A stretch of DNA of 36,350 bases, taken from Bradyrhizobium centrolobii. GTDB taxonomy: Bacteria; Pseudomonadota; Alphaproteobacteria; Rhizobiales; Xanthobacteraceae. Shown here in pieces: positions 8,163 to 17,158 of the stretch (position 1 is the first letter of the stretch; every line of letters starts with the position of its first letter). The stretch lies in the NCBI RefSeq assembly GCF_001641635.1, contig NZ_LUUB01000088.1, positions 1 through 36,350 of the forward strand, given 5' to 3'. Under the pieces are notes generated by a model. The model ran no database searches. It saw only the letters and a list, made by a program, of their open reading frames with translations, and was not told the origin of the DNA. A program made the position numbers and the translations under genes.

Positions 8163-10964
8163 ATGTCTTTGAACCTCCACGACGCGGAAATTGCTTCCGC
8201 TCCCATCATCCAGTTACGTCCGGACTCGCTCGCGGCGACCCCAAGCGAGCCCGCTATGCAGATCATCCGTCGCAACGGCAAGGTAACGCCATTCGATTCC
8301 TCCAAGATCGCGGTTGCGATGACGAAAGCGTTTCTCGCCGTGGAAGGCAACACAGGAGCCGCCTCGCGCCGCGTGCATGAGAGCGTCGAGCAATTGACGG
8401 CTGATGTCGTAGCTGCGCTGACGCGCCGAGCCGGGGAGGGGCGCACGTTTCACATCGAGGATGTGCAGGACCAGGTCGAACTCGCGCTGATGCGCAGCGA
8501 GAATCACAAGGTCGCGCGCGCCTACGTGCTCTACCGGGAGGAACGGGCGCGCAAGCGCGCCGAAGCCGAGGCTGCGGCTCCGAAGGCCATCTCAAGCCAG
8601 CCCTCGCTCCACATGCTCCGCGACGACGGCAGCAACGTGCCGGTCGATATGGCCCGCCTCACCGCTGTGATCGCGGAGGCCTGCAATGGATTAGACGCGA
8701 CCGATCCTGCGGCTGTGCTCGTCGAGACCACACGCAACCTATATGACGGCATCAGCCGCAACGAGCTTGCGCTTGCGCCGATCATGGCCGCACGCTCCCT
8801 GGTGGAGCAGGAGCCTAACCACGCCTACGTTAGCGCGCGCCTGCTGCTGGACAAGCTGCGCGGTGAAGTTCTCACCTATGTGCATCGGCAGCCGATGGAT
8901 GCGAGCCAGGCCGACATGGGCAGTCGCTACGCAGGCTACTTCCCGGTCTACATCAAGACCGGCATCGCCGCCGAACTGCTCGATCCCGAGCTGACCCGGT
9001 TCGACCTCAACAGAATCTCGGCGGCCCTGAAGCCGGAGCGCGATCTGCAATTCCAGTTCCTGGGCCTGCAGACGCTTTACGACCGTTACCTTCTTCACGT
9101 CTCGGGCAACCGTATCGAGCTGCCGCAAGCGTTCTTCATGCGGGTCGCTATGGGGCTTGCGCTCCGCGAGATCGACCGCGAGACCAAGGCGATCGAGTTT
9201 TACGATCTCCTGTCATCTTTCGACTTCATGGCGTCGACGCCGACGCTGTTCAATTCAGGCACGCCGCGTCCGCAGCTTTCATCTTGCTTCCTGACAACGG
9301 TAACCGACGAGCTCGACGGCATCTTCAAGTCGATCAAGGACAACGCGCTGCTCGCAAAATATTCGGGGGGCCTCGGCAACGACTGGACCCCGGTGCGAGG
9401 CCTGGGCGCGCACATTAAGGGCACCAACGGCGAAAGCCAGGGCGTGGTGCCGTTCCTCAAGGTCGCCAACGATACGGCGATCGCAGTCAATCAGGGCGGC
9501 AAGCGCAAGGGCGCGGTCTGCGCCTACCTTGAGACATGGCACCTGGACATCGAGGAGTTCCTCGATCTGCGCAAGAACACAGGCGATGATCGTCGCCGTA
9601 CCCACGATATGAATACCGCGAACTGGGTCCCGGACCTGTTCATGCAGCGGGTCGAGGCCGACGGCGAATGGACTCTGTTCTCTCCAGACGAGGCGCCCGA
9701 CCTGCACGATCTGTACGGAGAAGCGTTCAAGACCATCTACGAAGACTATGAGGCCAAGGCCAAGGCCGGCAAAATGCGGATCTTCAAGACCGTCCGCGCA
9801 AGCGACCTTTGGCGGCGCATGCTGACGATGCTGTTCGAGACCGGTCATCCCTGGATCACCTTCAAGGATCCCTGCAATCTCCGCTCCCCGCAACGGCACG
9901 CCGGCGTGATCCACTCTTCAAATCTTTGCACCGAAATCACGCTCAACACCGCAGCCGATGAAGTTGCCGTTTGCAACCTCGGTTCGATCAATCTGCTTGC
10001 CCATGTGGGACGGGAGGGCATCGATCATGCCAAGCTGCAGCGGACGGTCAAGACCGCGATGCGGATGCTCGACAACGTGATCGACGTCAATTTCTACACC
10101 ATCCCGGAGGCCCGTCGCTCCAACATGCGGCACCGACCGGTCGGTCTCGGCCTGATGGGCTTCCAGGAGGCATTGCATGTCCAGGGCATCGCGATCGCAT
10201 CGGAAGCGGCGGTCACCTTCGCCGACGTCAGCATGGAAGCTATCTCGTTCCATGCGATTGAGGCTTCATCCGATCTCGCGTCGGAGCGAGGGCCCTATGC
10301 CAGCTTCGAAGGCTCGCTATGGTCGAAAGGGATTCTGCCGATCGACTCCATCCAGCTCCTCGCTGACGCCCGCGGTGGGCTCGATCTCGACCGCTCCTCC
10401 AGGCTTGACTGGAACGGCCTGCGGCAGAAGGTCGTCGCACGCGGCATGCGCAATTCGAACGTGATGGCGATCGCGCCAACGGCAACGATCTCCAACATCT
10501 GTGGCGTGTCGCAGTCGATCGAGCCAAGCTACCAGAACCTGTTCGTCAAATCGAACATGTCCGGCGACTTCACGGTCGTGAATGAATTCCTGGTCCGCGA
10601 TCTCAAGACGCGCGGGCTATGGGACGAGGTCATGGTATCCGATCTCAAATATTTCGACGGCAGTCTCGACCAGATCAATCGGGCGCTCAACCTCTACATC
10701 GCCAGTCCCTCGGGCAAGAAGCTCGACGCGCTCTACCGGCTGGCTTGGCGGCGCGGCCTCAAGACGACCTACTATTTGCGTTCGCGCAGCGCCACGCATG
10801 TCGAGAAATCGACGCTCAAGGGCACGGACGGCAAGCTCAACGCCGTGTCGGCAGCGGCAGTGGTTGCCCATGCCCCGATCGACATCCCTTCCGCAACGGC
10901 TCCCGAGTTCGACGGCATCAAGGCATGCCGGATCGAGGATCCGGAATGCGAAGCCTGCCAGTAA
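8163..10964 (+). CDS. nrdA: Ribonucleoside-diphosphate reductase class I, alpha subunit
   Basis: A 933-aa catalytic subunit that reduces ribonucleotides for DNA synthesis, working with NrdB. Residues 32-120 form an ATP-cone (MQIIRRNGKVTPFDSSKIA), and a second, more diverged cone-like segment follows (LHMLRDDGSNVPVDMARLT, about 148-230). Active-site residues are visible: Cys375 (SSCFLT), radical Cys589 and Glu591 (NLCTEI), and Cys604 (VCNLGSINL). The C-terminal redox pair is in ECEACQ. The start at 8163 is chosen over the frame start at 7887 because the riboswitch occupies the extension. nrdB follows after 10 bases. Two cones plus a Phe-type NrdB resemble Chlamydia-type class Ic enzymes. Confidence 0.96.
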   Translation: MSLNLHDAEIASAPIIQLRPDSLAATPSEPAMQIIRRNGKVTPFDSSKIAVAMTKAFLAVEGNTGAASRRVHESVEQLTADVVAALTRRAGEGRTFHIEDVQDQVELALMRSENHKVARAYVLYREERARKRAEAEAAAPKAISSQPSLHMLRDDGSNVPVDMARLTAVIAEACNGLDATDPAAVLVETTRNLYDGISRNELALAPIMAARSLVEQEPNHAYVSARLLLDKLRGEVLTYVHRQPMDASQADMGSRYAGYFPVYIKTGIAAELLDPELTRFDLNRISAALKPERDLQFQFLGLQTLYDRYLLHVSGNRIELPQAFFMRVAMGLALREIDRETKAIEFYDLLSSFDFMASTPTLFNSGTPRPQLSSCFLTTVTDELDGIFKSIKDNALLAKYSGGLGNDWTPVRGLGAHIKGTNGESQGVVPFLKVANDTAIAVNQGGKRKGAVCAYLETWHLDIEEFLDLRKNTGDDRRRTHDMNTANWVPDLFMQRVEADGEWTLFSPDEAPDLHDLYGEAFKTIYEDYEAKAKAGKMRIFKTVRASDLWRRMLTMLFETGHPWITFKDPCNLRSPQRHAGVIHSSNLCTEITLNTAADEVAVCNLGSINLLAHVGREGIDHAKLQRTVKTAMRMLDNVIDVNFYTIPEARRSNMRHRPVGLGLMGFQEALHVQGIAIASEAAVTFADVSMEAISFHAIEASSDLASERGPYASFEGSLWSKGILPIDSIQLLADARGGLDLDRSSRLDWNGLRQKVVARGMRNSNVMAIAPTATISNICGVSQSIEPSYQNLFVKSNMSGDFTVVNEFLVRDLKTRGLWDEVMVSDLKYFDGSLDQINRALNLYIASPSGKKLDALYRLAWRRGLKTTYYLRSRSATHVEKSTLKGTDGKLNAVSAAAVVAHAPIDIPSATAPEFDGIKACRIEDPECEACQ

Positions 10965-10974
10965 GGAGGACGAC

Positions 10975-12132
10975 ATGCTCGATTGGTCTGATACCGAAAT
11001 GGCGGCCGCTTCGGTTGCCTCGGCACCCGCCCTTGTCACCGCGCCGCGTCCGGCAACCCAGCTCAAGCTAGAACCGGTTGACCCGACCGGGCTCGGCACC
11101 ATCGACCGCACCGGCGGTCGGGTCTCGGTCGACGAGAAGCGGATGATCAACTGCCGTGCCGACGTCAACCAGCTTCTGCCGCTCAAATACAAATGGGCCT
11201 GGGAGAAGTACCTCGCTGCCTGCAACAATCATTGGATGCCGACCGAGGTCTCGATGCAGGCCGACATCGCGCTGTGGAAGTCGCGCGACGGCCTCACGGA
11301 GGACGAGCGGCGCGCGATCAAGCGCAATCTCGGCTTCTTCGCCGCCTCGGAATCGCTCGTCGCCAACAACATCGTGCTGGCGATTTACCGGCGCCTCACA
11401 AACCCGGAGTGCCGGCAGTATCTGTTGCGTCAGGCTTTTGAGGAGGCCGTCCACACGCATACCTTCCAATACATCGTCGAAAGCCTTGGCCTTGATGAGG
11501 GCGAGCTGTTCAATATGTATCGTGAGGTGCCCTCAATCACCGACAAGGCGGCGTGGGCGCTTAGGCACACACAGCATTTGGACGATCCATCTTTCCAAAC
11601 GGGAACGCCGGAAGGGGGACAGGCTTTCCTGCGAGATCTCGTCGCGTTCTATGTGGTCTTCGAGGGAATGTGGTTCTACACTGGATTCGCGCAGATCCTG
11701 TCGCTCGGCCGGCGCAACAAGATGGTCGGCATCGCCGAGCAATATCAATACATCCTGCGCGACGAGAGCATCCACCTGAACTTCGGCATCGACGTAATCA
11801 ACCAGATCAAGATCGAGAATCCGCATTTTTGGACGCCAGCGTTCCAGGAGGAGGTTCGCGGCATGATCCGGGAAGCTGCCGAGCTCGAGACCGCCTACGG
11901 GCGCGACACCATGCCGCGCGGATTTCTCGGGCTCAACGCCGGTCTGTGCGAACAATATATGCACTTCATCGCCAATCGCCGCTGTGCGCAGATCGGATTG
12001 GCAGCCGTCTTCGCAGAAACTGAAAACCCCTTTCCGTGGATGTCCGAGGCGATGGACCTCAAAAAGGAGAAGAACTTCTTCGAGACGCGCGTCATCGAGT
12101 ATCAAAATGGAGGCGCGCTCGGCTGGGAATAG
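10975..12132 (+). CDS. nrdB: Ribonucleotide reductase beta subunit, class Ic type (Phe in place of radical Tyr)
   Basis: A 385-aa ferritin-like subunit that stores the oxidising equivalent for NrdA. AAGGAGG sits just before the ATG at 10975 (MLDWSDTEMAAA). Metal ligands are Glu126 (AASES), Glu157 and His160 (EEAVH), plus later Glu and His in 'RDESIHLNFG'. The position of the radical tyrosine (Tyr122 in E. coli, in E-x2-H-x3-Y) is Phe164 here, within HTHTF. The same HTHTF pattern and Glu rather than Asp as first ligand are found in Chlamydia trachomatis R2, which uses a Mn(IV)/Fe(III) cofactor. The whole protein resembles that subclass. The cofactor is inferred; the Phe is seen directly. Confidence 0.96.
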   Translation: MLDWSDTEMAAASVASAPALVTAPRPATQLKLEPVDPTGLGTIDRTGGRVSVDEKRMINCRADVNQLLPLKYKWAWEKYLAACNNHWMPTEVSMQADIALWKSRDGLTEDERRAIKRNLGFFAASESLVANNIVLAIYRRLTNPECRQYLLRQAFEEAVHTHTFQYIVESLGLDEGELFNMYREVPSITDKAAWALRHTQHLDDPSFQTGTPEGGQAFLRDLVAFYVVFEGMWFYTGFAQILSLGRRNKMVGIAEQYQYILRDESIHLNFGIDVINQIKIENPHFWTPAFQEEVRGMIREAAELETAYGRDTMPRGFLGLNAGLCEQYMHFIANRRCAQIGLAAVFAETENPFPWMSEAMDLKKEKNFFETRVIEYQNGGALGWE

Positions 12133-12262
12133 CGCTTCGCGGCAGGCTGCGCAGTCGTAGCGACGCTACTTCCTGGAAAACAGCCGCTTGAAGACATTGC
12201 AGCTTATAGCAAGTAGCTTCTCATCTTGAATAAATCTTGATGAGCTTGCTGGAGGGCGCACT

Positions 12263-12391
12263 ATGAACCCACGGCGGGCTTCGAGGGTTCGCCAGGTTCG
12301 AGTTGATGAGAAAATCGCGCAGGCGGACTTCCCGAAATTTCATCGTCTGCCCCTAAAAGGCTGCGGCAAATCGCCATTGAAGCCAATTTAG
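12263..12391 (+). CDS. Possible 42-aa small protein after nrdB
   Basis: ATG at 12263 is preceded by a strong ribosome-binding site, GGAGG, seven bases upstream. The product (MNPRRASRVRQVRVDEKIAQ...) is very basic and ends in TAG at 12391. There is no recognisable family and short frames can arise by chance; the ribosome-binding site is the only real support. It could be a downstream member of the nrdAB transcript. Confidence 0.25.
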   Translation: MNPRRASRVRQVRVDEKIAQADFPKFHRLPLKGCGKSPLKPI

Positions 12392-12438
12392 CAAAAACGG
12401 ACCGGACCGGTAGGTTCACGGACCGGAATCCCCACTAC

Positions 12439-12627
12439 TCAACCGAGGTGCCGGACGATGCCGTGGGCAATCAGAAGTACCGTGCCGAGAGGGATCAGCA
12501 CGCCAGCTAGCACCGCGACCAGCATGAGCACAAACCCCCGGTCCCGGCCGAAGGCTCGAACAACCGTCCAGGCAGGGCTGCTCGACAAAAAGCTTTCTGC
12601 GCGCAGAAAGGCCGCCGAACGCTCAGG
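12439..12627 (-). pseudogene. Remnant of a small single-span membrane protein
   Basis: A minus-strand open frame ends at TGA 12439-12441 and contains a convincing transmembrane helix: 'FVLMLVAVLAGVLIPLG' followed by 'TVLLIAHGIVRHLG'. About 35 more plausible residues precede it (AAFLRAESFLSSSPAW) up to an in-frame stop, but there is no ATG or clear ribosome-binding site at its beginning; only an internal Met in the helix. It is probably the C-terminal end of a degraded gene. The neighbouring DNA from 12628 to 12898 shows no coding signal. Confidence 0.35.
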
Positions 12628-12898
12628 CTACCGGCAGGACGCCGTCGCGGCCGACGGTCTTGCGCCGCCCAAGTGAGTGGCGCTCGCCGTCCAGCCGCGA
12701 GAGTGTCGATAGACAAAGAGAGCAGTTTGCAAAACGCACCTATAGGTTTGATGGCGTCTTGTCTGGTTAACTAATATAAGCGATTGAAATAACTATGAAT
12801 TATGAGATTTCCGTCTGACCTGAGAAGATTGTTTGACAGGAAAGCCGACCTTGTGGCTGACTGTCCTCAGTCCTAGGACAGCGGACGGGGCGAATCGG
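12628..12898. other. Intergenic, AT-rich stretch before the AbiE-like pair
   Basis: No supportable gene. The interval 12750-12810 is AT-rich (for example ttaactaatataagcg) compared with its surroundings and likely holds the promoter of the following HTH/nucleotidyltransferase pair, though I cannot fix -35 and -10 boxes with confidence. Confidence 0.3.
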
Positions 12899-13477
12899 AT
12901 GAAGAGCCAGGACGTCGTCATATTGCTCAAGCTCGTGAGCCTGGAGCACGAAGAGCGAGAGGGGGGCGGGCATCCCCAAAGGTCGGATGTGCACCGTGAG
13001 GACCCCTTTTCAGTCCGCGGCTTAGAGGCCTCCCTTGGAATCAGCAAGACAGAAGTCAATGCCTCAATCAAGCGCAGTGTTTCTTCAGGTCTTGCGATCA
13101 AAGATCGCCATTCCGGCCGGCCAAGGCCTAACCGCCGCAACCTCTGCAATTTTATTGCCCACGGACTAAAGTTTGTTTTTCCGGCAAGGCCCGGCGCCAT
13201 GACGCGAGGCATTCCTACCGCTTTTGCAGCTCCCTCATTGAAGAATCTGCTGATCAGCGCGGGCGAATACATCTATGTCTGGCCGTTCGCCAAAGGCAAA
13301 GCTATGGGACAATCAGTAGAGCCTCTATTTAAGAGCGTACCCGAAGCCGTCCAGAAAGATGACCGTCTGTATGAATATCTAGCCCTCGTTGATGCCATTC
13401 GGATTGGAAATCAAAGAGAAACCGGGCTGGCCGTTGAGCGCATTTCGGAAAGGCTTTTGAAAAATGACCAGCGTTAA
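12899..13477 (+). CDS. HTH protein, putative antitoxin/regulator of an AbiE-like pair
   Basis: A 192-aa frame from the ATG at 12899 (MKSQDVVILLKLVSLE). A TTG at 12833 would extend it, but the ATG fits better as the beginning of a winged-helix domain. Residues 1-75 read as a MarR/IclR-like fold: 'VVILLKLVSL' then 'FSVRGLEASLGISKTEVNASIKRSVSSGLA', a helix-turn-helix with a basic wing (RHSGRPRPNRR). The remaining part is helical with 'GEYIYVWPFAKGKAMGQSV'. It overlaps the nucleotidyltransferase gene by 14 bases. Position and fold resemble AbiEi-type antitoxins in a general way; direct homology is not claimed. Confidence 0.65.
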   Translation: MKSQDVVILLKLVSLEHEEREGGGHPQRSDVHREDPFSVRGLEASLGISKTEVNASIKRSVSSGLAIKDRHSGRPRPNRRNLCNFIAHGLKFVFPARPGAMTRGIPTAFAAPSLKNLLISAGEYIYVWPFAKGKAMGQSVEPLFKSVPEAVQKDDRLYEYLALVDAIRIGNQRETGLAVERISERLLKNDQR

Positions 13478-14171
13478 GGGCCAATTGCTTGTTATGTTGG
13501 AAACCGTCGCCAAGGCGCTGGGCGACGACCTGCGGCAGCGGCTGGTCTTTGTTGGCGGATGCACGACAGCTCTTTTCATTACCGATGAGATTACGCTCGA
13601 AGGCGTACGGGCAACGGACGATGTGGATCTGATTGTTGATCTCGTCGGCCGTGCGCAATGGGCGCAACTACAAGAGCAATTGCGGCAAAAGGGATTTGCG
13701 GAATCTCCAGAGGACAATGTGATTTGCCGAATGCGCCTTGGCGACCTCAAGGTCGATTTTATGCCCGACGATGAAAGCATTCTCGGTTTTAGCAATCGCT
13801 GGTATGCCAAAGGCATCGAAACGGCGGTCAATCATCCTCTGACCGATACGATGACCATCAAACGCCTCACACCAGAACTGTTTCTGGCGACAAAGTTGGA
13901 GGCGTATCTCGGTCGCGGCAACAATGATCTCTTAGGAAGCCGCGATATGGAGGACATTCTTCTCGTCGTCGATGGTCGGGATGAGCTCGTCGCTGAAAAT
14001 CAAGTCACGGACGATGATGTTCGCCGCTACATTGCCGAGCGGTTCAGAGCTTTGCTGAAGCATGGTGATTTTGATCATTTTCTGGCGGGCAATATCAGGG
14101 GGCCGGAAGGGCGCATCGATATTGTGCGGGAGCGCTTTGTCACCATAAGCCAGAGCGACGGCAGCAGCTAA
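13464..14171 (+). CDS. Nucleotidyltransferase, AbiEii/AbiGii toxin-like
   Basis: A 235-aa protein with a minimal nucleotidyltransferase signature: 'FVGGCTTALFI' (about residues 28-38) followed by 'RATDDVDLIVDL', giving the GG...D-x-D pattern of DNA polymerase beta-like transferases. A later 'LKVDFMPDD' supplies a possible third acid. The segment 'TIKRLTPELFLATKLEAYLGRG' with 'DMEDILLVVDGRDELV' matches what I know of the AbiEii family and related proteins. AbiEii toxins act by nucleotidyl transfer, with partners that neutralise them. GGAAAGG lies about 10 bases before the ATG. Translational coupling to the HTH gene suggests a toxin-antitoxin or phage-defence module. Confidence 0.75.
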   Translation: MTSVKGQLLVMLETVAKALGDDLRQRLVFVGGCTTALFITDEITLEGVRATDDVDLIVDLVGRAQWAQLQEQLRQKGFAESPEDNVICRMRLGDLKVDFMPDDESILGFSNRWYAKGIETAVNHPLTDTMTIKRLTPELFLATKLEAYLGRGNNDLLGSRDMEDILLVVDGRDELVAENQVTDDDVRRYIAERFRALLKHGDFDHFLAGNIRGPEGRIDIVRERFVTISQSDGSS

Positions 14172-14886
14172 AATGGAAATGCAGTTAGATTGGCGCAGTC
14201 AGCAAGGAACAAAGACCGGCTAACCGGGATTACGGGGGCGTCGGGATACGTCCCGATGGGGTGTCTGATCGCGAATCTTGCAGGAACTGGACCGGCACTC
14301 GTTCTACATGCCGGCGATTGTTTGCTAGGGCGACTGGTAGGAAAACTCTGATGCGTGCGGGCACAATTGATTGTGAAGAAAACACGGATTGAAGATCTGC
14401 CTCCCGAGTTGGTCGCGCCGCTCAGGATGACGAATGCCATCGTGCTCGCCTATCTCGCAGCCCTCGATTTCATTATCCGGGATACTCGCCGGGATCCGAC
14501 CTGTCTTGACAATCAATTGCCGCCGAAGAGGGATCATGAGGCTGGATGTCGGATCCCATGCCGTAGCCGCGACATTCCCGCCGGACGACTTCGAAATCAA
14601 AGGGGGCGATCGCTCCAACGCGACGGTGATCGCGTCGTCTACAGCGGCAGCGCCCGACTGCCACCATTTTTCAAGCTGGAGGAGTTTTTGGATTTTCTGT
14701 ACGAGTGAAACGACCGCTCGCTACCGGAACGATGAAAAGCAAGAGTCCAATTGGCCCATTCGACCTTCGAATTGACCGTAGCAAGCCAAAATTCCGAGCA
14801 GCCTCGCCAAGCGTGATGATTGCTGTCTCCGCTAGCATCAGCATCATTCTCCAGCGACAGGTCTCAAAGCTTGCAGCTCTGTTTCC
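14172..14886. other. Intergenic region without a supportable gene
   Basis: Overlapping open frames occur on both strands (for example 14355-14708 plus, beginning MRAQLIVKKTRIEDLP), but none has a clear ribosome-binding site, family resemblance or consistent composition. The stretch looks like decayed island DNA. Confidence 0.3.
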
Positions 14887-14920
14887 AGCGGATCCTCCGG
14901 CTCTAACCGGAGGATCCGCT
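14887..14920 (-). terminator. Strong hairpin after the outer-membrane protein gene
   Basis: A perfect 14-bp inverted repeat: AGCGGATCCTCCGG, six-base loop, CCGGAGGATCCGCT. It lies 54 bases beyond the stop codon of the outer-membrane gene on its 3' side. Neither strand has a T-run after the stem, so it may be a factor-dependent or RNA-stabilising structure rather than a classic intrinsic terminator. Confidence 0.55.
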
Positions 14921-14973
14921 TGGTGTATGGCAGCGGCGTTCCAATGTTTGGCATTTGGCGCGAGCGATCAATC

Positions 14974-16683
14974 TCAATCAAACCTGTAGGAGGCCTGCAG
15001 GAACGTACCCCATCGTTCCATGCGATAGTTCGCAGGATAAGGCCCGGAGGTAACAGGAGAGGTGTACTGCTGTTTGGCTTGGGTCGAGAATTGCTCACTG
15101 TCTCTCGGACTCCACATTGCCCAATAACGGCCGCCGATGCCGACGCTGAAATTGCGAGTAATGAGGTAGGATAGAGCGCCTTCGATTTGCACCCCACCGC
15201 CACCGCTCCCGCGATGATCGATGTAGGTCGTCAAATCGCGCAGCAGATGGTTGTCGCGCCCCTGGAAGTCCGTCCACGGCAAGTAAGCAACATCGGCACT
15301 CACGCGCCAGCGATCGAGCAACATCGTCTCAGCACTGAAGCCGATACGCAGCGCATTCCAATCGGTGTCTTGACTGCCAACTGTCCTTTCGTCGCCCGGC
15401 GCCAGACATCGAAGGGAAGCTATCGTAACACATCCTTTCACGTCAGACTTCTCGCCGTAATAGGCCCAGCCGATAAATGCTCCGAGCCGGTAGGTGCTTC
15501 CCCGCAAGAAGTCGTAGCCGGCATCGGCCGTGTAGTACTCGAACTTGCCGTTCACACCCGAACTCGTATTGGTGTAGGCTAGGAAATTGGGCATCAACCC
15601 CCAATCTTCGTCATTCGCCTGTCCGCTGTTAAAGCGCCCGAATCCGATATTGCCCTTCAGGAAGATCCCCCAAGGGCTGTCGACGCGCTCGAACAACTCA
15701 CCGGAAATCCCGTCTAGCTTGTGATAGGTGAGCCTTGACACAAGGTAGGGCGGACCATTTTCCCATTGAAATCTTCCTCGGCTCAACCAGAGTCGTGTGC
15801 CGCTTTCCAGCGACCAGCCGGCAGCGAAGGCAATCGGGGGCGTGCCGAAGATCGGATTTGTCGTGGAGAGCGGCGTATCGGACCACCCAGGCGTTCGCGG
15901 ATCGGCGCCGAAATGGTAGTTCAGACCAATCTTGCTGATGTGATAGCTGCTGGCCAGGCGAGTGGCACTGGGTGGAATCGCAGCCAAGGGTGGATATTGT
16001 AGCGTCGGAGGGGTGACCACACGCGGTCCGCCGAACCTCAGATAATCATATTCCAGATTGACCGACCAGGCGGGCGTCAGCGCCTGCTCGATACCCGCCC
16101 CGAATACGCTTCCGACACGGCCATAGTCGAAACGGACTCCATTCTGCGGCGCCAATCCAAATGGGTAGATCTCGCTACGAAATTCGTTGCCGTTGACGAC
16201 ATCGCCACTATTGTGTTGCCAGGCTACGCCCCCCTTGAGATAGGCGAGCGTGTGGCCCTGCGAGCCAAACGCATAGCCGAGCCGGCCAGTCCCGGTGACG
16301 AAGAAGTCCGGGCCTGCCTTGCAGTTTGCGCTCACGACAATGCCGGAGACGGCAAGACAGGTGTTTGTACCGTCCGAGACGGTGTTACTCGCAGCCAATT
16401 CAAGGCCAAGAACCCAACGGTCCTTCTGCCAACTAGAGCCGATCTGGCCTCCCGCCAGGAATGCAGGAGTGCCGACGACGTCGCCGTAAATCGATGGACC
16501 ATAGGGATCACTAAACGATGTCTGGCCATAACCCCCGCCGACATGGCCGCCGACATATCCTCCTGTCCAGCTCCACGGTGCCGGTATCACCTTCACTGCG
16601 GGCCTGAGATCGGCTGAGCTAACGGCACCGCTTACTACAAGCGCACTTCCTGCAGCTCCACAAAAGAGAAATCCAGATCGCAT
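14974..16683 (-). CDS. Outer-membrane beta-barrel protein (Omp25/31-like N-terminal half plus second barrel-like half)
   Basis: A 569-aa protein. Residues 1-24 are a signal peptide (MRSGFLFCGAAGSALVVSGA..SSA). The mature N terminus, 'ADLRPAVKVIPAPWSWTGGYVGGHVGGGYG', and the next 250 residues follow the rhizobial Omp25/Omp31 pattern: alternating strands, 'GRLGYAFGSQGHTLAYLKGG' and 'WSVNLEYDYLRFG'. These single barrels normally end near residue 250-280. Here a second aromatic-rich half follows (residues about 285-569) with 'YDFLRGSTYRLGAFIGWAYYGEKSD' and the terminal 'FLQASYRFD', which resembles an omptin-like or protochlamydial outer-membrane protein. It is either a fusion of two barrels or one large barrel. 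The gene stands alone and its function is unknown. Confidence 0.8.
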   Translation of the reverse strand: MRSGFLFCGAAGSALVVSGAVSSADLRPAVKVIPAPWSWTGGYVGGHVGGGYGQTSFSDPYGPSIYGDVVGTPAFLAGGQIGSSWQKDRWVLGLELAASNTVSDGTNTCLAVSGIVVSANCKAGPDFFVTGTGRLGYAFGSQGHTLAYLKGGVAWQHNSGDVVNGNEFRSEIYPFGLAPQNGVRFDYGRVGSVFGAGIEQALTPAWSVNLEYDYLRFGGPRVVTPPTLQYPPLAAIPPSATRLASSYHISKIGLNYHFGADPRTPGWSDTPLSTTNPIFGTPPIAFAAGWSLESGTRLWLSRGRFQWENGPPYLVSRLTYHKLDGISGELFERVDSPWGIFLKGNIGFGRFNSGQANDEDWGLMPNFLAYTNTSSGVNGKFEYYTADAGYDFLRGSTYRLGAFIGWAYYGEKSDVKGCVTIASLRCLAPGDERTVGSQDTDWNALRIGFSAETMLLDRWRVSADVAYLPWTDFQGRDNHLLRDLTTYIDHRGSGGGGVQIEGALSYLITRNFSVGIGGRYWAMWSPRDSEQFSTQAKQQYTSPVTSGPYPANYRMERWGTFLQASYRFD

Positions 16684-17158
16684 ATCACCTCACGAACACA
16701 GCGCGCGCCGTCCCTCAATAGGCACGACGTTGTTGCCGTCTCTTTCACGCCGTCTGTGGTGTGCATGATCCAGGCCAGCGGGTGGGATGCTGATTGGCTT
16801 CCACTTTGCGAGCTCTCGATGTCGTCTTCACGACAACATCGGTGCTGTTGAAGCAAGCCGCCTGTCTGATGTCGGACACGAAGCGCGTGTGGAGGTCGTC
16901 AATTGTGTCCGATTGAATAGATGATGCGCCTTCCGAGCTGGATCGTCTCTTGCTCCGGTCTCTCGGCAACGTGTCATTAAACTTCCCAAGGCTTGAAAGG
17001 TTCGTGGCGAAGAATATTTTCGACTGTCTCAAAGCGCGCAAAAATTGACGCGTTTTCTGTGTCGTGCATCTGACGATTGAGCCCCGCATGCTTGAGGATG
17101 TGATGCCAAGCGCAAGAGCATACGCGTCCGCAACATCACAGAAGCTTCAAATCTCTGG
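16684..17158. other. Intergenic region with no convincing gene
   Basis: A 114-aa minus frame (16745-17089, beginning MRGSIVRCTTQKTRQF) is open but has no ribosome-binding site or recognisable motif. The interval probably contains the promoter of the outer-membrane gene near 16690-16760, but I cannot place boxes with confidence. Confidence 0.3.
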
